A stretch of 64,000 bases of DNA, from the NCBI RefSeq assembly GCF_003289945.1, contig NZ_QMBP01000010.1:173130-237129 (forward strand), written 5' to 3'. The stretch comes from Mesorhizobium hawassense. Lineage in GTDB: Bacteria; Pseudomonadota; Alphaproteobacteria; Rhizobiales; Rhizobiaceae. Positions 16,583-25,532 of the stretch are shown one piece after another. The notes beneath the pieces were generated by a model. The model was not told where the DNA came from, made no database searches, and worked only from the letters and a program-made list of their open reading frames with translations. Both the position numbers and the translations under genes were made by a program. Position 1 is the stretch's first letter. Every line of letters begins with the position of its first letter.

Positions 16583-16664
16583 AAGCGCGCCGCGCCTTAA
16601 GTCTCTGTTTTCACGGATGTCGTTTTCCCAAAACCGCTGCACACTTTTGGGTGACATGCGTTAA
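16583..16664. repeat. Intergenic mosaic repeat between choX and choW
   Basis: It contains ccaaaaccg...cacttttggg and the paired ends gcatgtc-type/gacatgcg, a form recalled from many rhizobial intergenic regions. It lies directly after the terminator and before the choW ribosome-binding site. Confidence 0.55.
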
Positions 16665-16715
16665 GCTGCGAGAAGATGACCGTACGGAAAGTGCGGCGAA
16701 GCCGAGAGGGGAAAG

Positions 16716-17570
16716 ATGGATCCGATTTCGAAACTCCTGACCGACTACAAGATCCCCATCGGGCCGTGGGGCAAGGCCTTCTTCGGCTTCCTGACCGACA
16801 ATTTCGACACCATCTTCCGGGCCTTCTCAAACGGGCTGAATTTCATCCTCGACGGGGCGGTGAACCTTCTGCTGATGGTGCCGCCGGTGCTTCTGGCGCT
16901 GGTCATCGCGATCATCGCGTGGTTTTTGCAGCGTTCGCGGCCGCTCGCCATCGGCGTCTTCCTCGGCCTGATCTTCATCATCAACCAGAACCTGTGGAAG
17001 CAGACGGTGCAAACGCTTGTGCTGGTGGTTGCCGCCGCCGCGGCGGCCATGGCGATCGGCGTGCCGCTCGGCATTTGGGCCGCGCACAAGCCGAAGGTCT
17101 ACCGCGTCATGCTGCCGGTGCTCGACCTGATGCAGACGCTGCCGACCTTCGTCTACCTGATCCCGGTGCTGACGCTGTTCGGCCTCGGCAACGCGCCGGG
17201 CCTCATCGTCACCATCATCTTCGTCATCCCGACGGCCGTGCGGCTCACCCATCTCGGCGTGGTTTCGGTGCCCAAGGCGATCATCGAAGCGGGCGAGGCG
17301 TTCGGCGCCACCAAGCGCCAGCTTCTGTGGAAGGTGGAGCTGCCATCGGCGCTGCCGACCATCATGGCGGGCCTGACGCAATCGATCATGCTGTCGCTGT
17401 CGATGGTCGTGTTCGCCGCCCTGATCGGCGCCGGCGGCCTCGGCACGGAAATCAACCGCGCGCTCGGCTCGCGGCGCATCGATCTCGGGCTTGAGGCCGG
17501 CCTCGCGATCGTCGTGCTCGCCATCGTACTCGACCGAATGACCCGCATCGGCGTTGGAGGCAAGAAATGA
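16716..17570 (+). CDS. choW: Choline ABC transporter, permease
   Basis: A 284-residue inner-membrane permease of the glycine-betaine/choline type with about seven membrane helices. The cytoplasmic loop that docks with the ATPase is recognisable (EAGEAFGATKRQLLWKVELP near 195-215, the EAA loop). A GAGAGGGGAAAG ribosome-binding site precedes the start. It overlaps choV by 4 bases (ATGA), so the two are translationally coupled. Confidence 0.95.
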   Translation: MDPISKLLTDYKIPIGPWGKAFFGFLTDNFDTIFRAFSNGLNFILDGAVNLLLMVPPVLLALVIAIIAWFLQRSRPLAIGVFLGLIFIINQNLWKQTVQTLVLVVAAAAAAMAIGVPLGIWAAHKPKVYRVMLPVLDLMQTLPTFVYLIPVLTLFGLGNAPGLIVTIIFVIPTAVRLTHLGVVSVPKAIIEAGEAFGATKRQLLWKVELPSALPTIMAGLTQSIMLSLSMVVFAALIGAGGLGTEINRALGSRRIDLGLEAGLAIVVLAIVLDRMTRIGVGGKK

Positions 17571-18748
17571 CCGTCGCGGTGGATTTCAAGAACGTAGACA
17601 TCGTCTTCGGCGCCGATCAGTCCGGTTCGCTGGCGCTGATCGACAAGGGCGCCACCCGCGCCGAGATCCTCGAAAAAACCGGCAACGTGCTGGGCTGCGC
17701 CGGCGCCAGCCTCACCGTGCATGAGGGCGAGATCTCGGTGCTGATGGGCCTGTCCGGCTCCGGCAAGTCGACGCTGCTGAGAGCCGTCAACCGGCTGAAC
17801 GTCGTGTCGCGCGGCCAGGTGCTGGTCAAGGACGGCGACCGCACCGTCGATGTCGTCACCTGCGACGAGGCGACCTTGCGGCGGCTGCGCCAGAAGCAGG
17901 TGGCGATGGTGTTCCAGCAGTTCGGCCTGCTGCCGTGGCGCACGGTCGAGGAAAATGTCGGCTTCGGCCTCGAGCTTGCCGGCGTGCCGGACGCGGAACG
18001 CAAGGCGCGCGTGCAAAAGCAGCTGCAGCTCGTCCATCTCGACCAATGGTCGAAGAAATACGCGCATGAGCTTTCGGGCGGCATGCAGCAGCGCGTCGGT
18101 CTCGCCCGAGCCTTCGCGACCGAGGCGCCGATCCTGCTGATGGACGAGCCGTTCTCGGCGCTCGATCCGCTGATCCGAACCAAGCTGCAGGACGAATTGT
18201 TGCAGCTTCAGGCGGAGCTGAAGAAGACCATCATCTTCGTCAGCCACGACCTCGAGGAGGCGCTGAAGATCGGCAGCCACATCACCATCATGGAAGGCGG
18301 CCGCATCGTGCAGACCGGCGCGCCGGAGGACATCGTTCTCAGACCCGCCAACGACTATGTCCGCGACTTCATCGCCAATGTTAACCCGCTGTCGGTGCTG
18401 ACGGCGTGGAACGTGATGCGGGACCGTCGCGATCTCGAACAGGGCGACGACGGCTGGGTGTGGCTCGACCGGCGCAAGACGACGCGCTTCAAGATCGATG
18501 CCCATGGCCTGGTGGCCGCCGCCGAGCGTGACGGCAAGCCGGCGGTATGGGTCTCCTGCGCCGACGTCGAGAGGCAGCCGGAGGAGGGGTCCCAGGTGTT
18601 CTGGGCCAATCCCGGCACGCCGCTGAAAACGGTGATGCTCGCCATGCACCGCTCGCAGACGGCGCCGGTGGCGCTGTTCGACGAAGGCTCGCGCTTCGTC
18701 GGTGCGATCGGCATCCGCGACGTGCTGAGCGCGGTGTTGAGGCGATAA
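17567..18748 (+). CDS. choV: Choline ABC transporter, ATP-binding protein
   Basis: A 393-residue ATPase energising choline uptake. Walker A GLSGSGKST is at 61-69, then VFQQFGLLPWR (Q-loop), the signature LSGGMQQR, and Walker B ILLMDEPFSALD. The C-terminal 110 residues form a CBS-like regulatory region, as in ProV/OpuA-type ATPases that sense ionic strength. With choX and choW it completes the importer. The nearby autotransporter gene starts about 107 bases later and is probably a separate unit. Confidence 0.95.
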   Translation: MTVAVDFKNVDIVFGADQSGSLALIDKGATRAEILEKTGNVLGCAGASLTVHEGEISVLMGLSGSGKSTLLRAVNRLNVVSRGQVLVKDGDRTVDVVTCDEATLRRLRQKQVAMVFQQFGLLPWRTVEENVGFGLELAGVPDAERKARVQKQLQLVHLDQWSKKYAHELSGGMQQRVGLARAFATEAPILLMDEPFSALDPLIRTKLQDELLQLQAELKKTIIFVSHDLEEALKIGSHITIMEGGRIVQTGAPEDIVLRPANDYVRDFIANVNPLSVLTAWNVMRDRRDLEQGDDGWVWLDRRKTTRFKIDAHGLVAAAERDGKPAVWVSCADVERQPEEGSQVFWANPGTPLKTVMLAMHRSQTAPVALFDEGSRFVGAIGIRDVLSAVLRR

Positions 18749-18855
18749 GCCTTCGCAGGCGCCCAGGTCCCCGATCCGGGCGCTGCCTGCGGCTTGTCTT
18801 TCGCTTCCTTCGAGTGCAGACTCCGCTTGTTGCGTACCCATGCGCCAAGGGGGTG

Positions 18856-20883
18856 ATGCCGACGCCGCGCACAAGGGTTCCAGGCGCGATTGCGCTGTCG
18901 ATTTTCGTTGCGGTTCCGCTTGGAAGCGGCCCGGCGTATGCCCAAAGTTTTGTCATCGGCAACGGCGTCACTGCCGGCCAGCAGACGATGAGCAATACCG
19001 GCGATACCGGCGTCGTCAGCCAAACGGGCGTGATCGAAACAACGGGTACGGGGGCCGACGCCGTGCGGATGCTTGGCGCGGATCAGAGGCTCACAAACAA
19101 CGGACTGATCAAAACCTTGGGCGGTGCCGCCGCCAATGTGCATTCGCAAGGTGCGGACGCTACCATCCTCAACAACGGGGCCACCCTCGCCATAGGTGAC
19201 GGCTCCATCGGTGTCCTGTCCGAGGGCAACGATGTGGACGTCGTCAACAACGGCTCGATCGAAGCGCTGGGCGTCGCGACATACGGCATCATCAGCGACG
19301 CCGCAGGCGGGCGTGTGGACAATCATGGCTTTATCGGTGTTTCCGGCACCGCCGCCGCCGGCCTCATCGGCGATGGGCCGGACCTGACGATCTCCAACAG
19401 CGGCGCGATCGAGGCGTACGGGATCGCCGCCGGGGGGATCCTCTGGCAGAGCAATGGCCTGCGGCTCGACAATTCCGGGTCGATCACGGTGTCGGGGCCG
19501 GCTTCCGTCGGCATCGGCGCCAGCGGCAACGATGTCGCGATTGCCAATAGCGGTACGGTCAACGTCTTCGGGACAGCCTCGACCGGCATCGGCACGCTGT
19601 TCGGCAACGCCACCATCACCAATTCCGGTTCGGTCATCGTTGAAGGCGTGGGCGCCGTGGGCATTGCCGCCCAGGGCGGCAACTCCGTCATCACCAATTC
19701 CGGCCGCGTCTTCAGTGACCAGAGCGTCGCCATCTATTTCGGTGCGCCAGACGCGACGCTGAACCTTCTGGGCGGAACGGCCATTCAAGGGCCGATCGTC
19801 TTTTCAGGTAGCGGCAACACCGTGACCTTCGGCCCGGCACTCAGCGCCGTCACGAGTTTTTCGGGAACTGGCCTGCCACAAACCGTCCTGACCGGCGGCA
19901 GGCCGTTCGCGACGAGCGGCGAAAGCGTGGCGGTGGTCGACATCACCGGATTTGCGAGCAGCGCGCCGCTGATCGAGGACCTTGTAGACGGCATAGTCGG
20001 CACCGCCGAAGCGCGTATGGCCGCCCCGAACGACGACTTGCCGAACCGGGGTCGGAACGCCTGGATATCCACCTTTGGCGGGATACGCTCCCAAGGCAGC
20101 TCCGGCGCATCGGCCGGGTTCAGCGAGGGGCTGGGCGGCATCGTCGCTGGCGCTGAAAGGCGCTCTGGCGACGGTTTCCTGGGCGGCCTGCTGCTGGGCG
20201 GCGCCGCCGGATCGACCCAGGTCGAGGACGACGCGCAGGAGATCGTTCATCGCAGCGCATTTGCAGGCGGCTATCTCGGCTATGACGCAGGAGCGCGTTT
20301 TGCCGGGGCGAACTTCGTCGCCGGCGTGCTCCAGGAGCGCAGCCGCCGCCGCGTCGCGAACAATCTGGCGCTCGACGGCATCGAGACGGCCCGGGCAGAT
20401 TTCAACGGCATTTTCCTCAGCCCGTCGGTCACGCTCGGCATGCGGCTGCCCGTCGCGACTGGTACGCTGATACCCAGCGTGCGGCTGCGTTACGCCGGGC
20501 TCTTCATCGATGACTATGCGGAGACCGGTTCGGACGGCGATCTCGCCGTTTCGCGGCGTGACGCCAACATCTTCGAGGCGCGGGGCGAGGTCGCGCTGGC
20601 CCTGGCGCCCGTTAGCACGCCAAGCCAAGCCTGGCAAACCACGCTGCGTACCGGGATCGATGCCATAGCGCAAGACAGCGGTGAGGTGTCGGCGACACTG
20701 CTTGGCCAGGACATCTCCTTTGGCGCCGGCGGCAAAAAAATGATCGTACGCGGTTTTGCCGGGGCGGACGTCGCGGCGGAGGTGGGCGCCGGCATGACCC
20801 TGAATGCCGGCTTCGAGGCCGGCTATGGAAGCGACGATGCCTTCACCGTCCGGGGCCAGGCTCGCCTCAGCAAGGCCTTTTGA
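18856..20883 (+). CDS. Autotransporter with beta-helical passenger of NSG-type repeats
   Basis: A 675-residue type V secretion protein. The signal peptide is residues 1-29 (AYA-QS). The passenger (about 40-330) is built of repeats with a periodic N(N/S)G(S/T)I motif (LNNG, VNNGSIEALG, ISNSGAIEAYG, LDNSGSITVSG, TNSGSVIVEG), typical of a stacked beta-solenoid exposed at the surface. The C-terminal 270 residues or so are an autotransporter beta-barrel ending in a terminal Phe (ARLSKAF). AAGGGGG precedes the start. The passenger carries no visible protease motif, so adhesion or surface coating is more likely than enzymatic activity. It is not obviously linked to the choline operon before it. Confidence 0.88.
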   Translation: MPTPRTRVPGAIALSIFVAVPLGSGPAYAQSFVIGNGVTAGQQTMSNTGDTGVVSQTGVIETTGTGADAVRMLGADQRLTNNGLIKTLGGAAANVHSQGADATILNNGATLAIGDGSIGVLSEGNDVDVVNNGSIEALGVATYGIISDAAGGRVDNHGFIGVSGTAAAGLIGDGPDLTISNSGAIEAYGIAAGGILWQSNGLRLDNSGSITVSGPASVGIGASGNDVAIANSGTVNVFGTASTGIGTLFGNATITNSGSVIVEGVGAVGIAAQGGNSVITNSGRVFSDQSVAIYFGAPDATLNLLGGTAIQGPIVFSGSGNTVTFGPALSAVTSFSGTGLPQTVLTGGRPFATSGESVAVVDITGFASSAPLIEDLVDGIVGTAEARMAAPNDDLPNRGRNAWISTFGGIRSQGSSGASAGFSEGLGGIVAGAERRSGDGFLGGLLLGGAAGSTQVEDDAQEIVHRSAFAGGYLGYDAGARFAGANFVAGVLQERSRRRVANNLALDGIETARADFNGIFLSPSVTLGMRLPVATGTLIPSVRLRYAGLFIDDYAETGSDGDLAVSRRDANIFEARGEVALALAPVSTPSQAWQTTLRTGIDAIAQDSGEVSATLLGQDISFGAGGKKMIVRGFAGADVAAEVGAGMTLNAGFEAGYGSDDAFTVRGQARLSKAF

Positions 20884-21067
20884 GAAAGCTGCTCGACGAA
20901 CCCCGGTGCCACATTTGAAGGTTGGCTCCCCGTGGGCGTGGGTAAAGCCATATACCGTCACATATATTTTTCGAAATCCGTTCCGATTCCGATGACCAGT
21001 GCAGTAGGATATTGCTGCGACAGCGCGGATGACGTCCGCGGTGCGAACATGCAGCGGGGTAGTAGAA

Positions 21068-22105
21068 ATGATCTTCCGCCAGCTCTTCGATTCCGTCTCT
21101 GGCACCTATTCCTATCTGCTCGCCAGCCGCCATGGCGGCGAGGCGCTGATCATCGATCCGGTGCTGGAGAAGGTCGAGCGCTATCTGCAACTGGTCAACG
21201 AACTCGACCTCAGGCTGGTCAAGGCGGTCGACACGCATCTCCATGCCGATCACATCACCGGCCTCGGTGCGCTACGCGACAAGACGCATTGCGTGACCGT
21301 GATGGGCGAACAGACCAAGGCCGATGTCGTTTCGATGCGGCTTTCCGACGGCGACAAGCTCGGCATCGAGGGGCTGGCGCTGGATGTCATATATACGCCC
21401 GGCCACACCGACGATTCCTACAGCTTCATCCTGCCCGACCGGGTCTTCACCGGTGACACGCTGCTCATCCGCGGCACTGGCCGCACCGACTTCCAGAACG
21501 GCGATCCGCGCCAGCAGTATGAATCGATCTTCGGCCGCCTGCTCAAGCTGCCCGACGAGACGATGATCTTCCCGGCGCACGACTACAAGGGCGAGACCGT
21601 GTCGACGATCGGCGAGGAGAAGGCCTTCAATCCGCGCCTGCAGGTGAAGTCGGTCGACGAGTATGTCGACATCATGAACAATCTGAAGCTGGCCAACCCG
21701 AAGATGATGGATGTCGCGGTGCCCGCCAATATGAGGGTCGGCCTGCACCAGGACGATATCGCCAGCCGCGGCTGGTCTGTGACCGCCGAACAGGCGCTGG
21801 AGTTGGTCGGTCGGCCCGATGTGGCGCTGATCGACCTGCGCGAGCAGACCGAACGCGAGCGCCACGGCGTCATCCCCGGCGCGATCCATCTGCCCTATGC
21901 GCGGCTGCAGGAAAACATCGCTGCCGGCGGCATGCTGCACGAACTGGCGAAGTCGACCAGCAAGCAGATCCTGTTCTACTGCGCCTTCGGCGAGCGTTCG
22001 GCGATGGCGGTGCAGGCAGCGCAGGATGTCGGTATCGCCAGCGCCCGCCACATCCAGGGCGGCATCGATGCGTGGCGGAAGGCCAGCGGACCGCTCATGC
22101 ATTAG
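21068..22105 (+). CDS. Metallo-beta-lactamase-fold persulfide dioxygenase-like protein fused to rhodanese
   Basis: A 345-residue two-domain protein. Residues 1-225 form a metallo-beta-lactamase fold with THLHADH at 56-62 and the further ligands His112, Asp129 and His170 of ETHE1/glyoxalase II types. Residues 240-345 form a rhodanese domain with active Cys304 in YCAFGERS. Such fusions act on glutathione persulfide and related sulfane sulfur, the rhodanese passing sulfur to or from the dioxygenase. The role fits cysK, a few kilobases away. The ATG at 21068 follows GCGGGG. It could instead be a related hydrolase; dioxygenase activity is inferred from the fusion type. Confidence 0.85.
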   Translation: MIFRQLFDSVSGTYSYLLASRHGGEALIIDPVLEKVERYLQLVNELDLRLVKAVDTHLHADHITGLGALRDKTHCVTVMGEQTKADVVSMRLSDGDKLGIEGLALDVIYTPGHTDDSYSFILPDRVFTGDTLLIRGTGRTDFQNGDPRQQYESIFGRLLKLPDETMIFPAHDYKGETVSTIGEEKAFNPRLQVKSVDEYVDIMNNLKLANPKMMDVAVPANMRVGLHQDDIASRGWSVTAEQALELVGRPDVALIDLREQTERERHGVIPGAIHLPYARLQENIAAGGMLHELAKSTSKQILFYCAFGERSAMAVQAAQDVGIASARHIQGGIDAWRKASGPLMH

Positions 22106-22119
22106 CCGGAACGTAGAAT

Positions 22120-24192
22120 TCAGTTCAGCCCGATCAACTTCGAGCCGTTCCGGAACAGAGCCTCCCCGTCACGGTCGAAGCGGAAGGTGGCGATGAAATC
22201 GTCGGCGCGATAGTTGGGCAACGTGTTGCGGATCTTGGCGGCGAAGCTGCGCGCCTCGTCCTGCCGGCCAGCCAGCGCCAGGCAGTGCGCGGCGATCGCC
22301 AGGATGATGACATGGGCGTTCGGGCGCGCTGCGGCCTTGAGCGCCCATTCGGCGGCCGCTTCGAATTCGCCGAGCCTTGCATGCGCCATGGCGCGCGCGC
22401 CCATCATGCCGAACAGCAGCGGATCGAAGGGGCTGAGATGGCGCGAATGATCGGACGAGCCGATCGCCGATTGCGGGTCGCCCGACTGCGAATGGACGAA
22501 GGACAGCGCGTAGTGGCCGAGCGCGAAGTTTGGGCTGAGGTCGACGGCGTTCGCCAGTTCGAGCAGCGAGCCGTCCTGTTCGCCGCGCAGCCACAAGGCG
22601 CGACCCATCGCCCAATGGGCGGCAGGGTTGCGGTCGTCGACCAGCAGGCTCTGGCCGGCACTTTCGAAGGCAAGGGCGGTCTCGCGGTCGCGGTCGCCCC
22701 AGCGCTGGAAAGCATTCTGCCAGTGGGTGAAGGACATGCCGGCATAGGCGCGCGCGAAAGTGGGATCGAGCTTCAACGCCTCGCCGAAGAAATGCTGCGC
22801 CAGCTCGTTCTCCTGGCGGGTGAAGCGGTACATGTGCCAGAGGCCGCGATGATAGGCCTCCCAGGCATTGAGCGAGTTGGGCGCCTTCAGCAGCGCGCGG
22901 TTGCGTTCCACCGTGGCGATCTCGGCGGCGATGGAAGAGACGATGCTGTTGCCGATATCCTCGATGACAATGAAGATGTCGTCGGGCTTGTGCTCGAAGG
23001 TCTCGGCCCAGACGATCCGTGCCGTGCGCACCTCGACGAGTTCGACGGACACGACGACCCGGCCCGGCTGGCTGCGCACCGAGCCCGTTGCGACATAGTC
23101 GACATTCAGCCTGCGTCCGGCGTCGTCCGGCGCAATGTCCTTCTCGGCGAGCGCGAAGACAGAGCCGCGGGCGATCACGAAGAAATCTCGAAGCTTGGCT
23201 AGCCGGGTGATGATGTCGTGCGTCAGGCCATCGGCCAGCCCGCCGCGGAAGCCGCCATTGCCGGCGCTCTCCGCAAACGGCATCACCGCAAGCGAAGCCC
23301 GGCGCGTCGCTGCTGGCTCGGATTCGAGCGTGGCGACCGGCGACTCCGGCATCGGGAAACCCGGCCCGGATCGTGTGCATGGCGTTGCGCTGGCGTGTCG
23401 GGCTCGTATCTCCTGCCATGCTTCGCGCAGCGGGGTGAAATCTAGCTCTTCCGAGTGGAAGAGCTCCGCTGCGGTGGCAAGATGCTCCTCGCCGGCGCCG
23501 ATCTGTCCGCGCCCGGCCAGGTTTTCCAGCAGCGCCACATGGGCGCGCCTGTCGAACGGCGCGAGCTCCAGCCATTTGTCGATATAGGCGCCTGCTTCGT
23601 CGACTCCCTGCGGGACAAGGCCGATGATGTGCTCCAGGACGGCGACATGGCATGCGCTGAAACGACGGCGCTGCGCCGTCAGCCAGCTGCCGAAATGCGG
23701 GCTCCGGTCAAGCTCCAGCCCATCGAGAAAATCGCCGGTGAACAGTTGCGCAAGCGCCCGCAGACGCTCGAGGCCAAGCGTCTCGATCCCTTCCGCCACC
23801 GCGGCGGCGGCTTCCGTGGCATCGACGCTCGTATCGCCAAGGCGCAGCGCCACGGTGTCGCCTTCGGTCTCGATCCGGTGAAGGCCCGGCTCGTCGAGCG
23901 CGGCACGCAGCTTGCTCAGACACCAACGCAACTCGCCCCGTGGGTCGTTGGGCACATCCCAGAGAAGCTCGCAGAGCCGGCTGCGGCTGACGGGGTGGGG
24001 CGCGAGCGCCAGATAGGCGAGCAGTGCACGCAATTTGCGGGACGAGGGCAGCGCGACCGGAACGTCGTCGCGTGCAATCGCCAGCGGACCGAGCAGCCGG
24101 ATCGACAGGCCGGCGGCATCGCCTTTCAGGGCCGATCGAACGGATTCCACGTCCGTTTCCACGCTCGCTCCCACGCTGACCAGTTGGTCCAT
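22120..24192 (-). CDS. SARP-type winged-helix/BTAD/TPR regulatory protein
   Basis: A 690-residue cytosolic regulator. Residues 30-120 form an OmpR/SARP-type winged helix (LSIRLLGPLAI, SRKLRALLAYLALAP, RGELRWCLSKLRAAL). Residues 125-275 match the bacterial transcriptional activation domain (BTAD). Residues 295-420 resemble the TolB-like domain found in adenylate-cyclase-like regulators (ASLAVMPFAESAG, DYVATGSVRSQPGRVVVSVELV). The C-terminus is TPR repeats (ALKLDPTFARAYAG, AVDLSPNFALGHYAL). No cyclase catalytic domain is present. It is divergent from cysK with 171 bases between and ends 14 bases after the sulfur-handling gene, so it may control one or both. Confidence 0.85.
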   Translation of the reverse strand: MDQLVSVGASVETDVESVRSALKGDAAGLSIRLLGPLAIARDDVPVALPSSRKLRALLAYLALAPHPVSRSRLCELLWDVPNDPRGELRWCLSKLRAALDEPGLHRIETEGDTVALRLGDTSVDATEAAAAVAEGIETLGLERLRALAQLFTGDFLDGLELDRSPHFGSWLTAQRRRFSACHVAVLEHIIGLVPQGVDEAGAYIDKWLELAPFDRRAHVALLENLAGRGQIGAGEEHLATAAELFHSEELDFTPLREAWQEIRARHASATPCTRSGPGFPMPESPVATLESEPAATRRASLAVMPFAESAGNGGFRGGLADGLTHDIITRLAKLRDFFVIARGSVFALAEKDIAPDDAGRRLNVDYVATGSVRSQPGRVVVSVELVEVRTARIVWAETFEHKPDDIFIVIEDIGNSIVSSIAAEIATVERNRALLKAPNSLNAWEAYHRGLWHMYRFTRQENELAQHFFGEALKLDPTFARAYAGMSFTHWQNAFQRWGDRDRETALAFESAGQSLLVDDRNPAAHWAMGRALWLRGEQDGSLLELANAVDLSPNFALGHYALSFVHSQSGDPQSAIGSSDHSRHLSPFDPLLFGMMGARAMAHARLGEFEAAAEWALKAAARPNAHVIILAIAAHCLALAGRQDEARSFAAKIRNTLPNYRADDFIATFRFDRDGEALFRNGSKLIGLN

Positions 24193-24363
24193 GTTCTATC
24201 ACCAAACACGACAGGGCGCATCCGGCGGCGAATTCTCGCGCCGGACGCGGCCTTTGCCGAATTGCCGGCAAGTCACATGCAACTAACGCGGCAAGGTGTC
24301 GAAACCACGCCGCCCAAGCCGCCGGTCTGTAACCGGCGCGTGAGATATCGAGGAGAAAAGCCC

Positions 24364-25449
24364 ATGTTGCAGCAATTGAAAATCAGAACCACAACCGGTC
24401 GCGGCCGGCTGTTCGAAAGCATTCTCGACACGGTCGGCGACACGCCGGTCATCCGTATCAACAATCTCGGTCCGGGTCATGCGACGATCTATGTGAAGGC
24501 CGAGTTCTTCAATCCGGCCGCCTCGGTCAAGGACCGGCTGGCGCTCAACATCATCGAGGAAGGCGAGCGCAGCGGCAAATTGAAGCCCGGCCAGACGGTG
24601 GTCGAGGCAACGAGCGGCAACACCGGCATCGGCCTTGCCATGGTCTGTGCGCAGAAGGGCTATCCGCTGGTGGTGACGATGGCCGACAGCTTCTCGGTCG
24701 AGCGCCGCAAGCTGATGCGCATGCTGGGCGCCAAGGTGGTGCTGACGCCGCGCGCGCAGAAGGGTTTCGGCATGTACAAGAAGGCGGTCGAGATCGCCGA
24801 AGCCAATGGCTGGTTTCTGGCGCGCCAGTTCGAGACCGAGGCCAACGCCGCCATCCATGAGGCGACCACCGGCCGCGAGATCGTCAATGATTTCGCAGGC
24901 TCCCGTCTCGACTATCTGGTCACCGGCTACGGCACGGGCGGCACCGTCGCCGGCGTCGGCCGGGTGCTTCGCCGAGAGCGGCCGGAGGTCAAGATCGTGC
25001 TTGCGGAGCCGGCGAACGCTCAGCTCATCGGCAGCGGCAAGGTACAGGAGCGCGGCGCCGGCGGCGCGCCGGCCGCCAGCCATCCAGCCTTCGAGCCGCA
25101 TCCGATCCAGGGCTGGACGCCAGACTTCATCCCCAACGTGTTGCAGGAGGCGATCGACCAGCGCTATTACGACCAGGTGGTGCCGATCCCAGGCCCCGAG
25201 GGCATCAAATGGGCGAAGGCGCTGGCGCAGCAGGAAGGCATCTTCACCGGCATCTCCGGCGGCGCCACTTTCGCCGTGGCGCGCCAGATCGCGGGCACCG
25301 CGCCGGCCGGCTCGGTGATCCTGTGCATGCTGCCCGACACCGGCGAGCGCTACATGTCGACGCCGCTCTTCGACGGTATCGAGGCCGAGATGGACGCCGA
25401 GGAAACCGCGCTATCGCGCTCGACGCCGAGCTGTCAGTTCGACGTCTGA
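24364..25449 (+). CDS. cysK: Cysteine synthase A (O-acetylserine sulfhydrylase)
   Basis: A 361-residue PLP enzyme that makes cysteine from O-acetylserine and sulfide. The PLP lysine is Lys56 in NPAASVKDR; the substrate loop is TSGNTGIGLA; and the phosphate-binding glycine run is GYGTGGTVAG. It is about 40 residues longer than the classic enzyme, the extra part at the C-terminus (LFDGIEAEMDAEE onward). GAGGAGAAAAG precedes the start. A strong terminator follows at 25461. It could be a cystathionine-beta-synthase-like homologue, but the motifs favour cysteine synthase. Confidence 0.93.
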   Translation: MLQQLKIRTTTGRGRLFESILDTVGDTPVIRINNLGPGHATIYVKAEFFNPAASVKDRLALNIIEEGERSGKLKPGQTVVEATSGNTGIGLAMVCAQKGYPLVVTMADSFSVERRKLMRMLGAKVVLTPRAQKGFGMYKKAVEIAEANGWFLARQFETEANAAIHEATTGREIVNDFAGSRLDYLVTGYGTGGTVAGVGRVLRRERPEVKIVLAEPANAQLIGSGKVQERGAGGAPAASHPAFEPHPIQGWTPDFIPNVLQEAIDQRYYDQVVPIPGPEGIKWAKALAQQEGIFTGISGGATFAVARQIAGTAPAGSVILCMLPDTGERYMSTPLFDGIEAEMDAEETALSRSTPSCQFDV

Positions 25450-25460
25450 CGGTAGACGAC

Positions 25461-25497
25461 GCGACGCCGCTATCTAAACGGCGGCGTCGCCATTTTT
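25461..25497 (+). terminator. Terminator after cysK
   Basis: A perfect 10-bp stem (gcgacgccgc at 25461-25470, gcggcgtcgc at 25481-25490) with a 10-base loop, followed by five T. Confidence 0.88.
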
Positions 25498-25532
25498 CCA
25501 CATGATCACCCAGATGCCGGCGGGAGATACGG

